Part shown: positions 1-15,305 of the stretch, in pieces
How the letters are laid out: every line of letters begins with the position of its first letter
Numbering within the stretch: position 1 is the stretch's first letter
Assembly: GCF_020520425.1 (NCBI RefSeq)
Contig: NC_079490.1
Location: forward strand, 744,001 to 808,000
DNA length: 64,000 nt
Reading direction: 5' to 3'
Source: Spinacia oleracea
Lineage: Eukaryota; Streptophyta; Magnoliopsida; Caryophyllales; Amaranthaceae
Notes under the pieces: model-generated
The model's database searches: none
What the model was told of the DNA's origin: nothing
Seen by the model: the letters and a program-made list of their open reading frames with translations, nothing else
Made by a program: the position numbers and the translations under genes

Positions 1-2487
1 GATGAATTGTATGAATCAATGTTGCATTGTGATTTATTTGATGGGAAATGGGTAAAAGATGATTCATACCCATTATATTTACCAGGGTCTTGTCCACATA
101 TTGATGAACCCTTCAATTGTTTTCTCAATGGTAGGCCTGATAATACCTATGAGAGGTATAAATGGCAGCCTCATGGGTGCAACATCCCTAGGTAATTAAG
201 CTACACTTTTATTTTATTTTTTTAATTGTGTTATTTAATGTTGATACTACATTACGTGGTACTCCCTTCGTCCCTGAAAGACCGTGAAAAATTAAGTGCA
301 ATAAAATCTTTAAGGGACGAAGGGAGTATACAGTTTTGCTTCTGAATTTGTGTTGTTTAATGTAGTATGAGTATACAATTAGTTGCTTCTTAATTTGTGT
401 TATTTAATGTCGATACTACATCACGTGGCACTCCCTCTGCCCCTTAAAGACCGTGAAAAAGTCAAGTGGAGTATTATGTTTAAGAGATGAAGGGAGTATT
501 TAATTAGTTGCTTCTTAATTTGTGTTATTTAATGTCGATACTATTACATTGCATGGTACTTCCTCCGTCCCTTAAAGACCGTCAAGTGGAATATAATCTT
601 TTAAGGGACAAAGGGAGTAAACAACTAGTTGCTTCTTAATTTGTGTTATTTAATGTCTATACTACATTGCATGGCACTGAATATATAATCTTTAAGGGAC
701 AAAGGGGAGTATAGTTTAGTATAGTCTCTATGTATAATGCAAATCAAAATGTGTGCTTTTGTTCGTAACTCATTTTGAAATAAATTTGTTGTTTATGATA
801 GATTGAATGGGACACATATGTTGGAATTGCTGAGAGGGAAACGTCTGGTTTATGTTGGTGATTCATTGAATAGGAATATGTGGGAATCTCTTGTATGCAT
901 ACTCAGAAATTCAGTGCAGAATAAAAGCAGGGTTTTTGAAGCTTCTGGAAGAGAAGATTTTCGTACCGAGGGCTCTTATGCATTTATATTCGAAGTATGA
1001 TTGCTTTTTCTGAGAGAAATGCTAGTTTATATTGTCTGGATTTAAGCTTCCTTGTTACATCATCAGTAATTTGTTGTATGATTGTGTTTGAATTATTAGG
1101 ATTACAACTGTTCTGTGGAGTTCTTTAGGTCCCCATTCTTGGTTCGAGAATGGGAAATTCCTGACAAAAATGGGTCGAAGAAGGAGACATTGAGGCTTGA
1201 TTTAGTTGAGAGGGCATCTGATAGATACAAGGATGCAGAATTTCTGATCTTCAACACTGGACATTGGTGGAGTCATGAGAAAACTTCGAGAGGGTAAATC
1301 CTGCAAGTTTTACTACTTCCATGCATTGTGTTTTTACTGTTTCAGGATAGAAACTGATGGATAAAATCAAAATCTGTGCAGGGAGGGTTACTATCAAGAA
1401 GGTACCCATGTCTACAGTCAATTAGAGGTTAATGAGGCTTTTCGACGAGCACTTACAACTTGGGGAAGATGGCTGGAGGCTAATGTTGATCCCATGAAAA
1501 CACAAGTTTTCTTCAGGGGATATTCGAATTCTCACTTTGGGTAAGTTGGAAAGTAGAAGAACTCTAATATGCTTTCAACATACTGCAGGAATTTCTGAAT
1601 CTCAATGTACTAGATTGTTTCGTGACTTGAGTATGATTTTCTCACAAAGAAGCTTAAACATTCCTAGCAAATTGTTGTCTGAAATCGTTACCATTAAGGG
1701 CATGTTTGGTATAGAGTTTTCAAGTGATGGAAATGGAATCAAGTAACTATTCCATTACCTAATGTTTGGTATGAGAGGAGTGGTAACACAATCCATTTCC
1801 TAAGGGTAACCATTACCGCCATTTGTTACCTCTCCCAATCCTATGGTTACAACATTGTTACCCTCCTTAATCCCCAATTTGGTACAAGTGATTCCTTTCC
1901 TAAGTTATACCAAACAACTAATATTGGTAATAGTTAACACTACCCTTTCCCCTTCTTATTTATTTTCTTTCCATTTCCTTTCCCAAGACATAAATGCAAA
2001 GTTGCCAGTCAGTAGCTATGTGCCTATGTCTGATCAAATATTGATTGCCAAGTCGTTTAATTCTTTAGCTCCGTAAATTTGTAGTTCTTGATCTCTGCTG
2101 ATACATGTTTTTTCGATTTTCATGATTTGCAGAGGTGGGAGATGGGATTCTGGTGGAACATGTGATAAGGAAACTGAGCCGATCAAGAACATGACAGATT
2201 TACCAGAACAACCCCCGATGATCAAAGTAGTGGAGAATGTGATTAAGTGGACTAAAGTACCGGTTTTCTATCTTAACATCACAACACTGACTGACTACCG
2301 AAAAGACGCCCACCCTGCTGCTTATAGGACAGAGGAGGAGAGGCGTTTACGGTTAAGATACCAAGACTGTGCACATTGGTGCCTTCCTGGTGTTCCTGAT
2401 ACATGGAACGAGCTAGTGTATTCTCAAATCTTGATTAGAAATTACCAAAAACAACAAATGAAGAAGCAACAAGAGCAGCGCCATTAA
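1..2487 (+). CDS. TBL/TBR-type polysaccharide O-acetyltransferase, 5'-partial
   Basis: Exons by splice signals are 1-191, 802-994, 1100-1293, 1382-1540 and 2133-2487 (TAA stop). All junctions are GT-AG and in phase. The protein belongs to the Trichome Birefringence-Like family (PMR5N plus PC-esterase domains), Golgi enzymes that O-acetylate wall polysaccharides. The N-terminal part seen here has the PMR5N signature (CDLFDGKW, then [10 protein letters not shown]). Exon 2 carries the GDS esterase motif ([14 protein letters not shown]). Exon 5 carries the paired DxxH motif ([17 protein letters not shown]), which supplies catalytic Asp and His. The sequence is closest to what I know of Arabidopsis TBR and the TBL1/2/4 group. 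The transmembrane anchor and first exon(s) lie before the window. The gene converges with the downstream peroxidase. Which polymer is acetylated cannot be told. Confidence 0.93.
220..712. repeat. Tandem array of ~120-bp units, each with a tiny Stowaway-like inverted repeat
   Basis: Intron 1 of the TBL gene holds about four head-to-tail units. Each starts with a conserved spacer (GTGTTATTTAATGTCGATAC) followed by a 59-66 bp inverted repeat. The inverted repeats run 262-326, 431-496 and 559-617, with a decayed one near 676-709. Their ends read CTCCCTYYGTCCC and GGGACRAAGGGAG, as in Stowaway/Tc1-mariner MITEs, and the first and third copies are flanked by TA. The spacer and the element have been amplified together. 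Confidence 0.75.
1694..1925. mobile_element. MITE-like inverted repeat in TBL intron 4
   Basis: The stretch begins GGGCATGTTTGGTATAG and ends TACCAAACAACTAA. This is an imperfect terminal inverted repeat built around TGTTTGGTA, typical of Tourist/PIF-Harbinger-like MITEs. A second internal TGTTTGGTATGAGAG near 1762 suggests nesting or an internal duplication. The target duplication is not clear, so the limits are approximate. Confidence 0.35.
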
Positions 2488-3678
2488 AGGATATGGTAAA
2501 TCAATATTGTGGACTGTAGTTCCTGCTTCAGTCACTATTTCACAGTGTAGCTTGATCTGTGTTTATTTAAGAAATGCTTTTAGGTAGATTTATGACAAAA
2601 ATTCAGCATGATATTCTGATAATTTATCAATGCTGTGTATAATTAAACATGTATTCCGTATGATTATTAGGCTAAAAGTTAGAACAATGATCAGTTCTCT
2701 GATTTGGAAGTTCAGTATCTGATTTGTTCTGTATTTCATCCGATCCCCTTGATTCCCTTCATTCATTTTACTTGCCTTTTATCAGATTTTTTTTTCTGCT
2801 ACCGCCTTTTAATTTCATGTAAATTTTGTGTATATCTGAAGGCTGAAGAAATCTGCAGTTTGCAAGAGAGCTCACAAGGATGCTAAAATTCAGCAATATT
2901 GGTAAGTCTTTTCCATTAAATGTATACTATCTATGGAGTTTCTGGTAAAGATTTTATACCTAAGCAAGATAAAAGACGGGATACAGACTGTCTGAAGTCA
3001 GAAAAACTTCAACAACCCCCAGCCTTTCCTCGGCCCTCATTGTCTGCTTTTATTTATTTTTAGCCAATGTTTCTTGGGCATGATGGTTATAGAGTTATAG
3101 CTCTTTCCAGATATTGTTGTTGGGACTATATCATGTACCTAAATGAACATTATCTTGTACATGGCCACAAAAAGGTTGCCATAATTGGTTTATGGTTTTG
3201 TAATACCCTATTTAAGTAATGGTAATGCACTTCTTAAGACACTTTCATATGTTTTGATCACTGTGAAGTTTGGTACATTAAATTATGCAAGTGTTGATCT
3301 CTTTTTAATCTAGTTATTATTGTCTCTGAAAAATCATGCATGTATTCATCAATTCATTTATTTATCTCTATATCTTCCTCTAGAACACAAAGAAACTATG
3401 CTGCACTATTTAAAAAATACAGACTCTATCTACATATACTTCTATTAAACCATAGGATTGTCTTAGGCGGCCAACTTGAACTCAGGTTCACAACAAATAT
3501 GTCAATGTCCTTAATGGTCATTTTACATATTAAACAACTAACAACTAATTTACCAAACACTTTTACACAAACAGCTAGTCAAACCAGCTAATACAAACAG
3601 CTAACAGCTAGTCAGGCCAGCTAACAACTAACAACTACTACCCAAATCGGGCCATAGATTTTATTCGTGTTAGCGAAG
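2488..3678. other. Intergenic, between convergent TBL and peroxidase genes
   Basis: This holds the 3' UTRs of two converging genes. Between 3537 and 3653 lie short repeated words (CAGCTAGTCAAACCAGCTAA, ACAACTAACAACTA) that look like the end of a degenerate MITE. I see no coding exon: the open frames here are short and have no family resemblance. Confidence 0.5.
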
Positions 3679-7437
<3,759 letters not shown>

Positions 7438-10400
7438 CTACACTCGCAAGTGAACAAACACAATCTTATTGTATCCTCTTGTGATTCTGATCCTGTCATC
7501 TGCATACCTGCAACATATTTTTCGGGGAAGAAACTTGTTACAGAAATAGGGTTTGAATCTGATAAATTAAAAAGGCGATAGATAGACAGATAGATAGATA
7601 TCTTACAGAAGCTCAAGGTTGAATTGGGTTTCCATATTAATTGGGAGTCCAAAAGAGCCAAATACGATAGCTGGATCATCCATTTTTACATCATATATCT
7701 TCTTATCAGTTTTCCTGTAAACAACATCATAAACACGTTTACATTATATATCTTCCCGTCTGTTTTCCTGTAAACAACATCAAAAACACGTTTACAGTAT
7801 ATATCTTCCCATCTGTTTTCCTGTAAACAACATCAAAAACTCGTTTACATTATACATCTTCCTATCTGTTTTCCTGTAAACAACATCAAAAACTCGTTTA
7901 CATTATACATCTTCCTTTCTGTTCTCCTGTAAACAACTTCAAAAAAACGCGTTTACATTATATACGAAGTATCTTCCTATATGTTTTCCTGTAAACAACA
8001 TCAATAACGCGTTTGAAAACACAGAGAAGTGCTGCAGAACTACAAACAGAAGAATTGTAAAAAAAACAACAGAAGCCTGAAGCATTATCTTGTGTGGAAA
8101 TATATGTTAATTTGAGTCTTCTATTCTAATTCAAGTACCCTTCACATCGGACTGACACTTCGTTTATCATCCCAACATCTCAATTACCAGAACTTGCAAA
8201 CTATTAAATCTAAAAATTTGAGTATTATTTATGTATTTGATACAGGAAAAAGACATTCAGAAGTCTTCTGAAATCAGGAGTATCTCCTTAATCTTGTCTC
8301 CCAATGCACCTGCTTCCAATTCTAGGACAGGTTCCCTTGTCAACAATTTTGAGCCTTGGCTCAGCTCGTCTAACCCTTTAAGAGCCCAACCCTTTAATAG
8401 AAGTAAAGGGCTCAGCCCAACGGGCTGGATTCGGGCTATTAATGGGCCCCCAGCCCGTTGAACAGGTCTAGTTATTACTTTATCCTGTGTCCGTGTAATG
8501 TTACTATCTTAGTGGATATGTAAACCATCCCCTTCTCAGTGCTGATCCTTTTTCAAGGGATTCATGACACGCTGTAAGGCTTTACTGTAAAGATGTGTAA
8601 ACCTAAAAGTAATTGAGAAATTAATCAAAGATCATATTACGCTAATACTAAATTTTAAAGTGCACGTAGCTAGAAACACAGAATATTAAGCCTCTAGTGA
8701 GAAAACATGTGCATCTTTTCTAACTGCATATGGAACATGGCATACTGATATGAGCCTGTCATGGAGAATCACGTGCTGTAAGACTGTAATGTAAAGATGC
8801 GTAAACCTAAAGGTAATTGAGAAATAAATCGAAGATCATACTTCTTCTAATGCTAAAATTTAAAGTGCATGTAGAAACACAGAAGATTAAGCCCCTAGTG
8901 AGAAAATATGTGCATCTTTTGTTTGCTTAAATCTAACTGCAAATTGAACTAAACAGAGAACATGACATACTGATATGAGCCTGTCATGGAGAATCTGAAG
9001 CCAAGTGCAATATCAACTGAATACTTCATTTGTCCATCTTTCTTGATTATCTGTTAAAACTTAAAAGTAATGTCAGAATGATTCTACATCAAAGTATACA
9101 TAAATCAGAACTTGCTGTAAATTAACCTGTGTACCCATGAGACCATTTGCTGCATTCTCCAACCAGCTGTCTGTCTCCACCTGCCACAAAAGATCGAACT
9201 TTAACCCCAAAAAAAATAAAAAAAATTATAAACCATTTTCTCTTGGAGTACAATGAATAGAGAAGCGAAAAAAGTTTTTCTTCCAATATTAACCCTCCAA
9301 CTTGTATTTCAAAATAACCATTACTCACAAATGAACACAAAACTTCACTGCACTAATCCTAGTTAATTGCTCCAAAATGCACACCAAACTCAAAATTCTC
9401 CATCATCGCAAGGTTGTAATCTCCTGGCCTTTTTTAATAATGACCAGCATGAAAAAGAAGCAACATTCTGTACTTATCACTGACAAAACATAGGAGATTC
9501 AATTCTGACATGTACTGATGTACCACACCTGAGAACTCCAGATCATCTTCCATTCCCCCTCTAGAAGCTGAGGTTCACCATCCTTATCTCGAGCTGTGGA
9601 AATTAACTTATCAATCGCCTGCAAAAGTTACAAACAAATGTAATGGATACACTACACAGTAAGTACACACACAGAAATAGGTATATGTATTCTTTCCAGC
9701 TGTTTTCTTAAACACTTCATAGAAAACCAACCTCTGTCACTCCAATTCCAGTAGAAATTGCAGAAAGCAACTCTTGCCTAGGTTCAATTTCCTTCTGGAG
9801 CACAAAAGTGGTGCCCTGCACTACAGGAATAGTGATAGAAGTCCTTAGTCCATTTTTCAACTTTGATATAGAAAGAAATATATGCTTTCAATCATTTTTT
9901 TGCAATGAATATGCTAAAGTTATATACCTTATTCCCCCTTGAAATACGTATATTTCCAGAATCAGACAAATATGTTGTATCAAGCCAACCCTTTGCTTCG
10001 TCTCCCAGAAGTTTAAATGGCACCGGATAAGGTACCTTAAATGGTAGGAATTTTAAAGAAAAGGCTGCCCTGTCAAACCGGAAAAGAATTCGCTTTCCAT
10101 CCTTAACAGATGCTACAGCCTGTAGACCGAGGAAATAATGGTTTACTGATATCAGTAAACACTTTCACATTGAACTCATGAATCTGGAAAAAAGATATAT
10201 ACACCAAGTTTGATGCTAGTTTGACTTTCTAGTGCATCATTACAGGAACTAAATCACTAATGAACTACCTAAGAAGTTAGTCTGAAAATGAGCATAACTT
10301 GCCTCTACTTTTAGTTCGCCAACAGCATCTGAGAATTTTACAATATTGGACACTCGTGGATCATTTGTTCGTAGATATACCTCTTGGAATACGCTGAAGA

Positions 10401-12321
10401 AATCAACTCCTACAAATGTTCTCTGTCATGGAAAAAACACAATAAATTTTGGATTCAGTAAAAAAGTTTAATAGAGGAGATGTAAGCTTATGGTACCGGT
10501 AGAGATCAGGGTGAAATTGAGAATCAATCATCACTTGCCAACAAGAACAGATAAACTGAACAAAAGATGGAAGTCTGTATGTCTAGATATTCATCCATAG
10601 GTTAAGGAAAAAACTAACTGCAACATTTTGCTATGAATTAGCAAAGATAACAGACCATAAAAAAACAAGAGACTAATGAAGATTTGATTAATAAACTGAA
10701 AGTACAGCTTATTCCCCAAGCTACTAATTAAGATAATATCTAAATTACCCTCCCCCATAATATCAGTTCATAGCACATTTACATAGTTATACACCTCTCT
10801 CAAAAGAAACATCACCTTCTACCTTTGACGAAGCATATTCTGAAAACTGTAAGAATACAGTCACTCCTTACAATTTAGACTTGGGTGAGGTTTTATTTTC
10901 CAAGACTCATCTAAATTGAATGCATAAAATCAATAATGGGAAGATGTAAACAACCTCGACATCAGTCATAAGACTCATCACCCAAAAACTTTTGGATGAA
11001 AGTAGCAGAATACCAATTGATTTATATGTAAAAGCACTCAAGATTGAAATTAACCTGAATGGGAGAGGCAGTTCCTGGCCTTGTAGTAAACATCAGTCGC
11101 CATCTACCTTCAATCAAACTAGAGCTCGTCTGAAAAAAATCAAAAGTATAAAATGAGGCCAGAAGCATTGGAGTCATGGCACTAGTACAAAAGGACACGA
11201 TCAAACTCCAATTCTTGTTAGGGAAAAGATCAAATCACAGGTAGGTAAACAAAAGCTCCTAGTCCTTTTCAAGTGACAGGAAATAATGAGAAAATCTACA
11301 TATTTTGCAAACTAAATTGCAATCCTACCAAATTCTAAACACAACCCTAGAATCAACCATCAATCTCACCAAACCTAGAATTGCAAGAAACATTACATTC
11401 TCTTAAAAGGCACCACCAAAAGCAAAGATACTCCAAATCCTCGTTCCAAATCAAAGTATTACCAACACAAACCTCGGACACCTAGATTCATACTCCCTCC
11501 GTCCCTTTTTTATTGCCCGCCATTCCGCTTTAGGGTGTCCCTTTAAGATTGCTCCATACCTTAAATGTAATGTTTTTCCACTTGCTCTCTCTATCTTTGT
11601 CTCATGGGCCCACTTTATCAACCTCATGTGCACATTTTACCCTTAATTCTTAAAAAAAATGAATTTTGACTTACAAGGCAATCAAAAAAGGTACGGAGGG
11701 AGTATAATACATTAATGCTACTACGCGTTGTTCAGGTCACCTTATTACCACTTACTTCAAGACTAATAACTTCAAATAAGATCGGAAAAATAAATTCACA
11801 TACGTTATGCTCAAGAAAAATTAGAGCTACCCTAGTATGTTTGTTAAATTAGTCCAAAATTATTCCATTAAAACACAAACAACTAACCGGATCAGGAACA
11901 CCTTTTACATCTTCCAGAACTTGAACCGCACGATCCACTTCCTGTAACAAATTACAATAATTACAGACAAAAATAATCAATTTCAATAAGAATTGATCAA
12001 ATAATTAACTTTTTTGACTAAAAAACAAAAAGAAGAGATGAATACCTTAAGCTGTTGAGGAGAAGCAGCGCGACCTCGCCCTTGAATGCCAATTAGAACA
12101 TCAACAAGCCGATTCTCATCTTCGGTAAATTTACCAGAAATTCCTTGTTTTTCTGATTTGTTAGTAATAGATGATGAATAAATGCGAGAATTCGAGTTTC
12201 TGCGAATGGAGAGAATCGAATTGAAAGGAACTGCACTGTTAGGGTTTCGATTGGATATGGAAGAAAGAGGTGGAAATTGGGTTAATCGAAACCCTAAGAG
12301 TGCGATTTCCCTAGTCGCCAT
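7438..12321 (-). CDS. PAP12: Plastid-lipid-associated protein / fibrillin, PAP12 (FBN10) type
   Basis: Eleven exons: 12321-12046, 11941-11888, 11129-11055, 10422-10303, 10119-9928, 9815-9732, 9618-9529, 9180-9127, 9050-8971, 7714-7607 and 7507-7438. Together they give 1203 nt, 400 aa, all in phase; my memory of Arabidopsis PAP12 is about 409 aa. Residues 1 to about 60 are rich in Ser, Arg and Asn and poor in acids, like a chloroplast transit peptide. The PAP/fibrillin fold follows: LIGIQGRGR, then EGRWRLMFTTRPGTASPIQ, then KVPYPVPFKLLGDEAKGWLD, then RISRGNKGTTFVLQ. A second half repeats the pattern (EGEWKMIWSSQ, RITRGYNKIVFVHLRV). Fibrillins are lipid-binding proteins of plastoglobules and thylakoids. 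Intron 4 uses a GC donor at 10302-10301. Introns 6-9 hold odd repeats described separately. Confidence 0.95.
7710..8000 (-). repeat. 53-bp minisatellite carrying copies of a splice acceptor and exon start
   Basis: Six units start at about 7714, 7767, 7820, 7873, 7926 and 7988: period 53 bp, the last step 62. On the minus strand each contains TGTTTACAGGAAAACAG. This is the acceptor of the next-to-last fibrillin exon (CAG then GAAAACTGATAAGAAG) plus about 35 nt of exon. The functional acceptor, at 7715-7714, is the unit nearest the exon. Confidence 0.9.
8567..8995 (-). repeat. ~205/225-bp tandem duplication of intron plus exon edge in the fibrillin gene
   Basis: 8567-8770 and 8771-8995 are two head-to-tail copies, the second about 21 bp longer. 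Both contain CATACTGATATGAGCCTGTC, which is the 3' end of the exon at 8971-9050 with its GT donor. The intron therefore holds a decoy exon end with a second donor (minus strand CATATCA then GTATGCC). Confidence 0.85.
11493..11702. mobile_element. Stowaway MITE, 210 bp, in fibrillin intron 2
   Basis: The ends are CTCCCTCCGTCCCTTTTTT and, inverted, CTCCCTCCGTACCTTTTTT. TA flanks both sides (11491-11492, 11703-11704). Confidence 0.85.
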
Positions 12322-12431
12322 TGTTGTACTACTGTAATAGAGGAGAGAGAAAGTTCACACTGGTACAATGGAGTTGGTTAGTTTTTACCGTTGTTTTGTG
12401 GAGGGAAATGAATTGATTGTTTTCTATTCTT

Positions 12432-12441
12432 GCCACGTGGC
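12432..12441. promoter_or_regulatory. Palindromic G-box upstream of the fibrillin gene
   Basis: GCCACGTGGC lies 111 bp before the fibrillin ATG. G-boxes bind bZIP and bHLH factors in light- and ABA-responsive promoters, which suits a plastid protein gene. Function is inferred from position only. Confidence 0.5.
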
Positions 12442-12501
12442 TTGTATAGGATCGGACACGTCAGCATCTACTTATCCTTCTCCTTATAAGGGCATTAGCT
12501 A

Positions 12502-12776
12502 AAGATGGTTGTGGGCCTGAAGGGGTGAGCCCACAGCAAGCCCGCTGTAATGTAGTGTTGGCCTGGCCGAGTCAAAAAATGCGGTCCAGACAGGCCCAAA
12601 CCCATGTGCTCTCGTACCGAGTCGTATCTAAGCTTAATTTTACTCAATTTAGCGTAATTTGTCATGTTGTGTTTTGTATTGTCATGCTTTTTCCCAAAAA
12701 AATACAGCAAAGGCCCACGACTCGTGCTCGTGTTGGGCAATGGGTCGTAGATTTTCCGTGCCCGTGTAGGATCGTG
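12502..12776. mobile_element. hAT-like MITE, 275 bp
   Basis: The flanking direct repeat CATTAGCTA occurs at 12493-12501 and 12777-12785; an 8-bp duplication is the hAT hallmark. The ends are a weak inverted repeat (AAGATGGTTGTGGGCC against CACGATCCTACACGGGC). The interior is GC-rich, unlike its surroundings. Confidence 0.65.
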
Positions 12777-12785
12777 CATTAGCTA

Positions 12786-13500
12786 ACAATGAAATATTGG
12801 ACGAGATCCTATTCCGTAAGTGGTAAGCATTCAACCCGGAATAAAGTTATGAGACAATCAAGCCAGCGTACTGTCACGGAGGGGCCTTTTGACCGCCCTC
12901 GCGTCACCTTAATCCTCGAGACTTGCCTCATATGAGACCCACTAGGCTTTAGCATCGGAAAAATGTCAACACGTGACAGTAGGCAGCACAAGCTTGGGCC
13001 CAATGGGCCAATATAACGAATACACATTGAATGATATGTTCAAGTCCAGTACGCAGATTTGAAAATTCAACTATGATAAATAGAAGAGTAAAAATTTGAT
13101 GTCTCATGCTCATATACAAAAATGTATTACAAGTGTATCTTTTAATATTAGATGAACAATAAATTACACATATACTATGGCTTAATCGAATTATAACACG
13201 TTAATCGACTCGTAAGACATAACACAAAACACATGGTTGAGTAGTAACAACATACTAGTCTTGCAGAAGTGCTTATCCAACACGTAGCCGACTAGCGCGG
13301 AGGATAATCTGCTTCACAACAGAGCCTATCATTCTCCCTTGCAAGCATTTCGTTTGTGCAGTATGCAGTGAAACCCTAACATTAAGCATCCATGTAACAA
13401 CTAACAAGTCAAGAACTTAACAAGAAAATCTTCCACTTTATGTCAGTAATTGAATACAGCATATGGAAAACCAAAACCTGAGTTCCAAAGCCGAGCTCAT
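12786..13500. other. Intergenic, no gene seen
   Basis: A GC-richer patch at 12800-13020 (open on the minus strand for 72 codons, no domain) looks like transposon remnant. The rest is AT-rich with no coding signal. Confidence 0.35.
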
Positions 13501-13509
13501 TTGACAGAA

Positions 13510-14460
13510 TAAACCGTCTCAGGATTGTATATTCTATAAACAACTCATCTGCAAAATCTGATTACATATCACTATATCAGCATACCAATTCTGTAGCAAC
13601 ATTGAACAAGAAGACATGCAATCAAATATAGTGCAAGATAACAAAGAGTAACAATTGTTACAATTGTGTATATAGTCAAATTTAAGATACTATCAGCACC
13701 ACAGAGTTACCCTATACAGCATTGCTTCAAACGAATGACTAAAATATGGTACATCAGTTTCTACTACAGAAAAATCCCGTTCAAATGTGAAAATAATAGA
13801 AGGAAAGAGCAAGGAAGCCAAAGAGGTAATTGTCTACAGATTTACCGTCACGGGATTGCATTCTATAAATAACTCATCTGCAAAATCTGTATACACTTCT
13901 GTAGTAATATTGCAGGAACACATGCAATCAAATATAGTGCACGATAACAAGAGTAACAATCGTTATTGTGTATTGAGTCAAATTTAAGACACTATCAGCA
14001 CCACAGAGTTAACCCTATAGCATTGCTTCACAAGAATGACTAAAACATGGTATATCAGTTTCTACTGCAGAAAATCCTGTTAATATGTGAAAATAATAGA
14101 AGGAAATAGCAAGGAAGCCAATGAGGTAATTGTCTACAGAAATACCGTCACAGGATTACATTCTATAAATAACTCATCTGCAAAATCTAATTACGGAGTA
14201 CATATCAGTATACCACTACTTCTGTAGTAACATTGCACAGGAAGACATGCAATCAAATATAGTACACGATAAGAAGAGTAACCATTGTTGTTGCGTATTG
14301 AGTCAAATTTAAGACACTATCCGTACCACAGAGTTAACCCTATAGCATTGTTTCAAACGAATGACTAAACCATGGTACATCAGATTCTACTGCAGCAAAT
14401 CCATAAAATGTGATAATAATAGAAGGAAATAGCAAGGAGGCCAAAGAGGAAATCTTCTAC
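13510..14460. repeat. ~300-330 bp tandem array, three units
   Basis: The landmark CTCATCTGCAAAATCT occurs near 13543, 13873 and 14173. The words GACATGCAATCAAATATAGT and CAGCACCACAGAGTTA recur at matching spacing. Units have diverged by small indels. Short open frames inside are shared by neighbouring units and are not genes. Confidence 0.85.
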
Positions 14461-14471
14461 AGGGTCAAAGG

Positions 14472-14763
14472 TAGACCTGATCAAAAGGCGGGCCGGGCCA
14501 GGACATAAAAACAGCCCATCATGTCGGGCCAGGTCAGGCCAAATTTTGTGCCCCAAACACGCTATTCAGGCCTAAAACAACGGGCTTTGGGGATTTTTAG
14601 GCGGGCCAACTTTATAACTAAAAGCGTTATTTTACGTTGTCGAGAGCCCGTCAAAATAAAATAAAATTTTGTGCCGGGACTGAAATACGGCCCTATAAAG
14701 TATAAACTGTCCAAACCCGTAAATTTTTGGGACGGCGGGCCGGGCTCAAGTTGATCAGGTCTA
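14472..14763. mobile_element. hAT-like MITE, 292 bp, with perfect 8-bp target duplication
   Basis: It starts TAGACCTGATCAA and ends with the exact inverse, TTGATCAGGTCTA. GTCAAAGG at 14464-14471 is repeated at 14764-14771. The interior is rich in GGGCCGGGCC words. It is inserted at the edge of the tandem array above. Confidence 0.92.
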
Positions 14764-15002
14764 GTCAAAGGGTAAAGTAAAACCAATTACTCCGATGACC
14801 TACACTAGGAATATACATATATGCTCAATATAGGAACAACTACGCGGACCTATGCTATGCCTAACCTTAAACCAGGAGAGACTGAGGATTCCATGCTATA
14901 TGATCAACCCATTAAACAAAACATATATGGGACACGTCAATGTCGAACAGTAAATCCTATCTTAAGAAGAGCCTTTACTACCAAATTGATGGACAACAAG
15001 TT

Positions 15003-15305
15003 TGCAACACAAAGGAAACAACCATCATGAGTAATAAAGCTATAGTGACCCTACAAACCAATGATTAACAAGATTTTTCTGATGCAACACAGAGGAAACA
15101 ACCATCACGAGTAATAAAAGTTATAGTGACCATACAAACCTATGAATGACAAGATTTTTGATGCAACACAAAGGAAACAACCATCACGAGTAATATAGTT
15201 ATAGTGACACTACAAACCTATCATTAACAAGATTTTTCTGATGCAACACAGAGGAAACAACCAGTAAGAGTAATAAAGCTAACTGACCATACAAACCTAT
15301 GATCA
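15003..15305. repeat. ~78-bp tandem array, four units
   Basis: The unit contains GCAACACAGAGGAAACAACC, then GAGTAATAAAGTTATAGTGA, then CTATGATTAACAAGATTTTT. Four copies run head to tail with a few per cent divergence. Confidence 0.85.

Noticed and set aside
8320-8473. Possible third hAT-like element ending in GAACAGGTCTAG
   Set aside because: The right end resembles the 14472-14763 element, but I could not find a matching left end or target duplication; at most a remnant in a fibrillin intron.
12495-12782. Overlapping open frames on both strands
   Set aside because: They lie within the hAT-like MITE, whose GC-rich sequence leaves frames open by chance.
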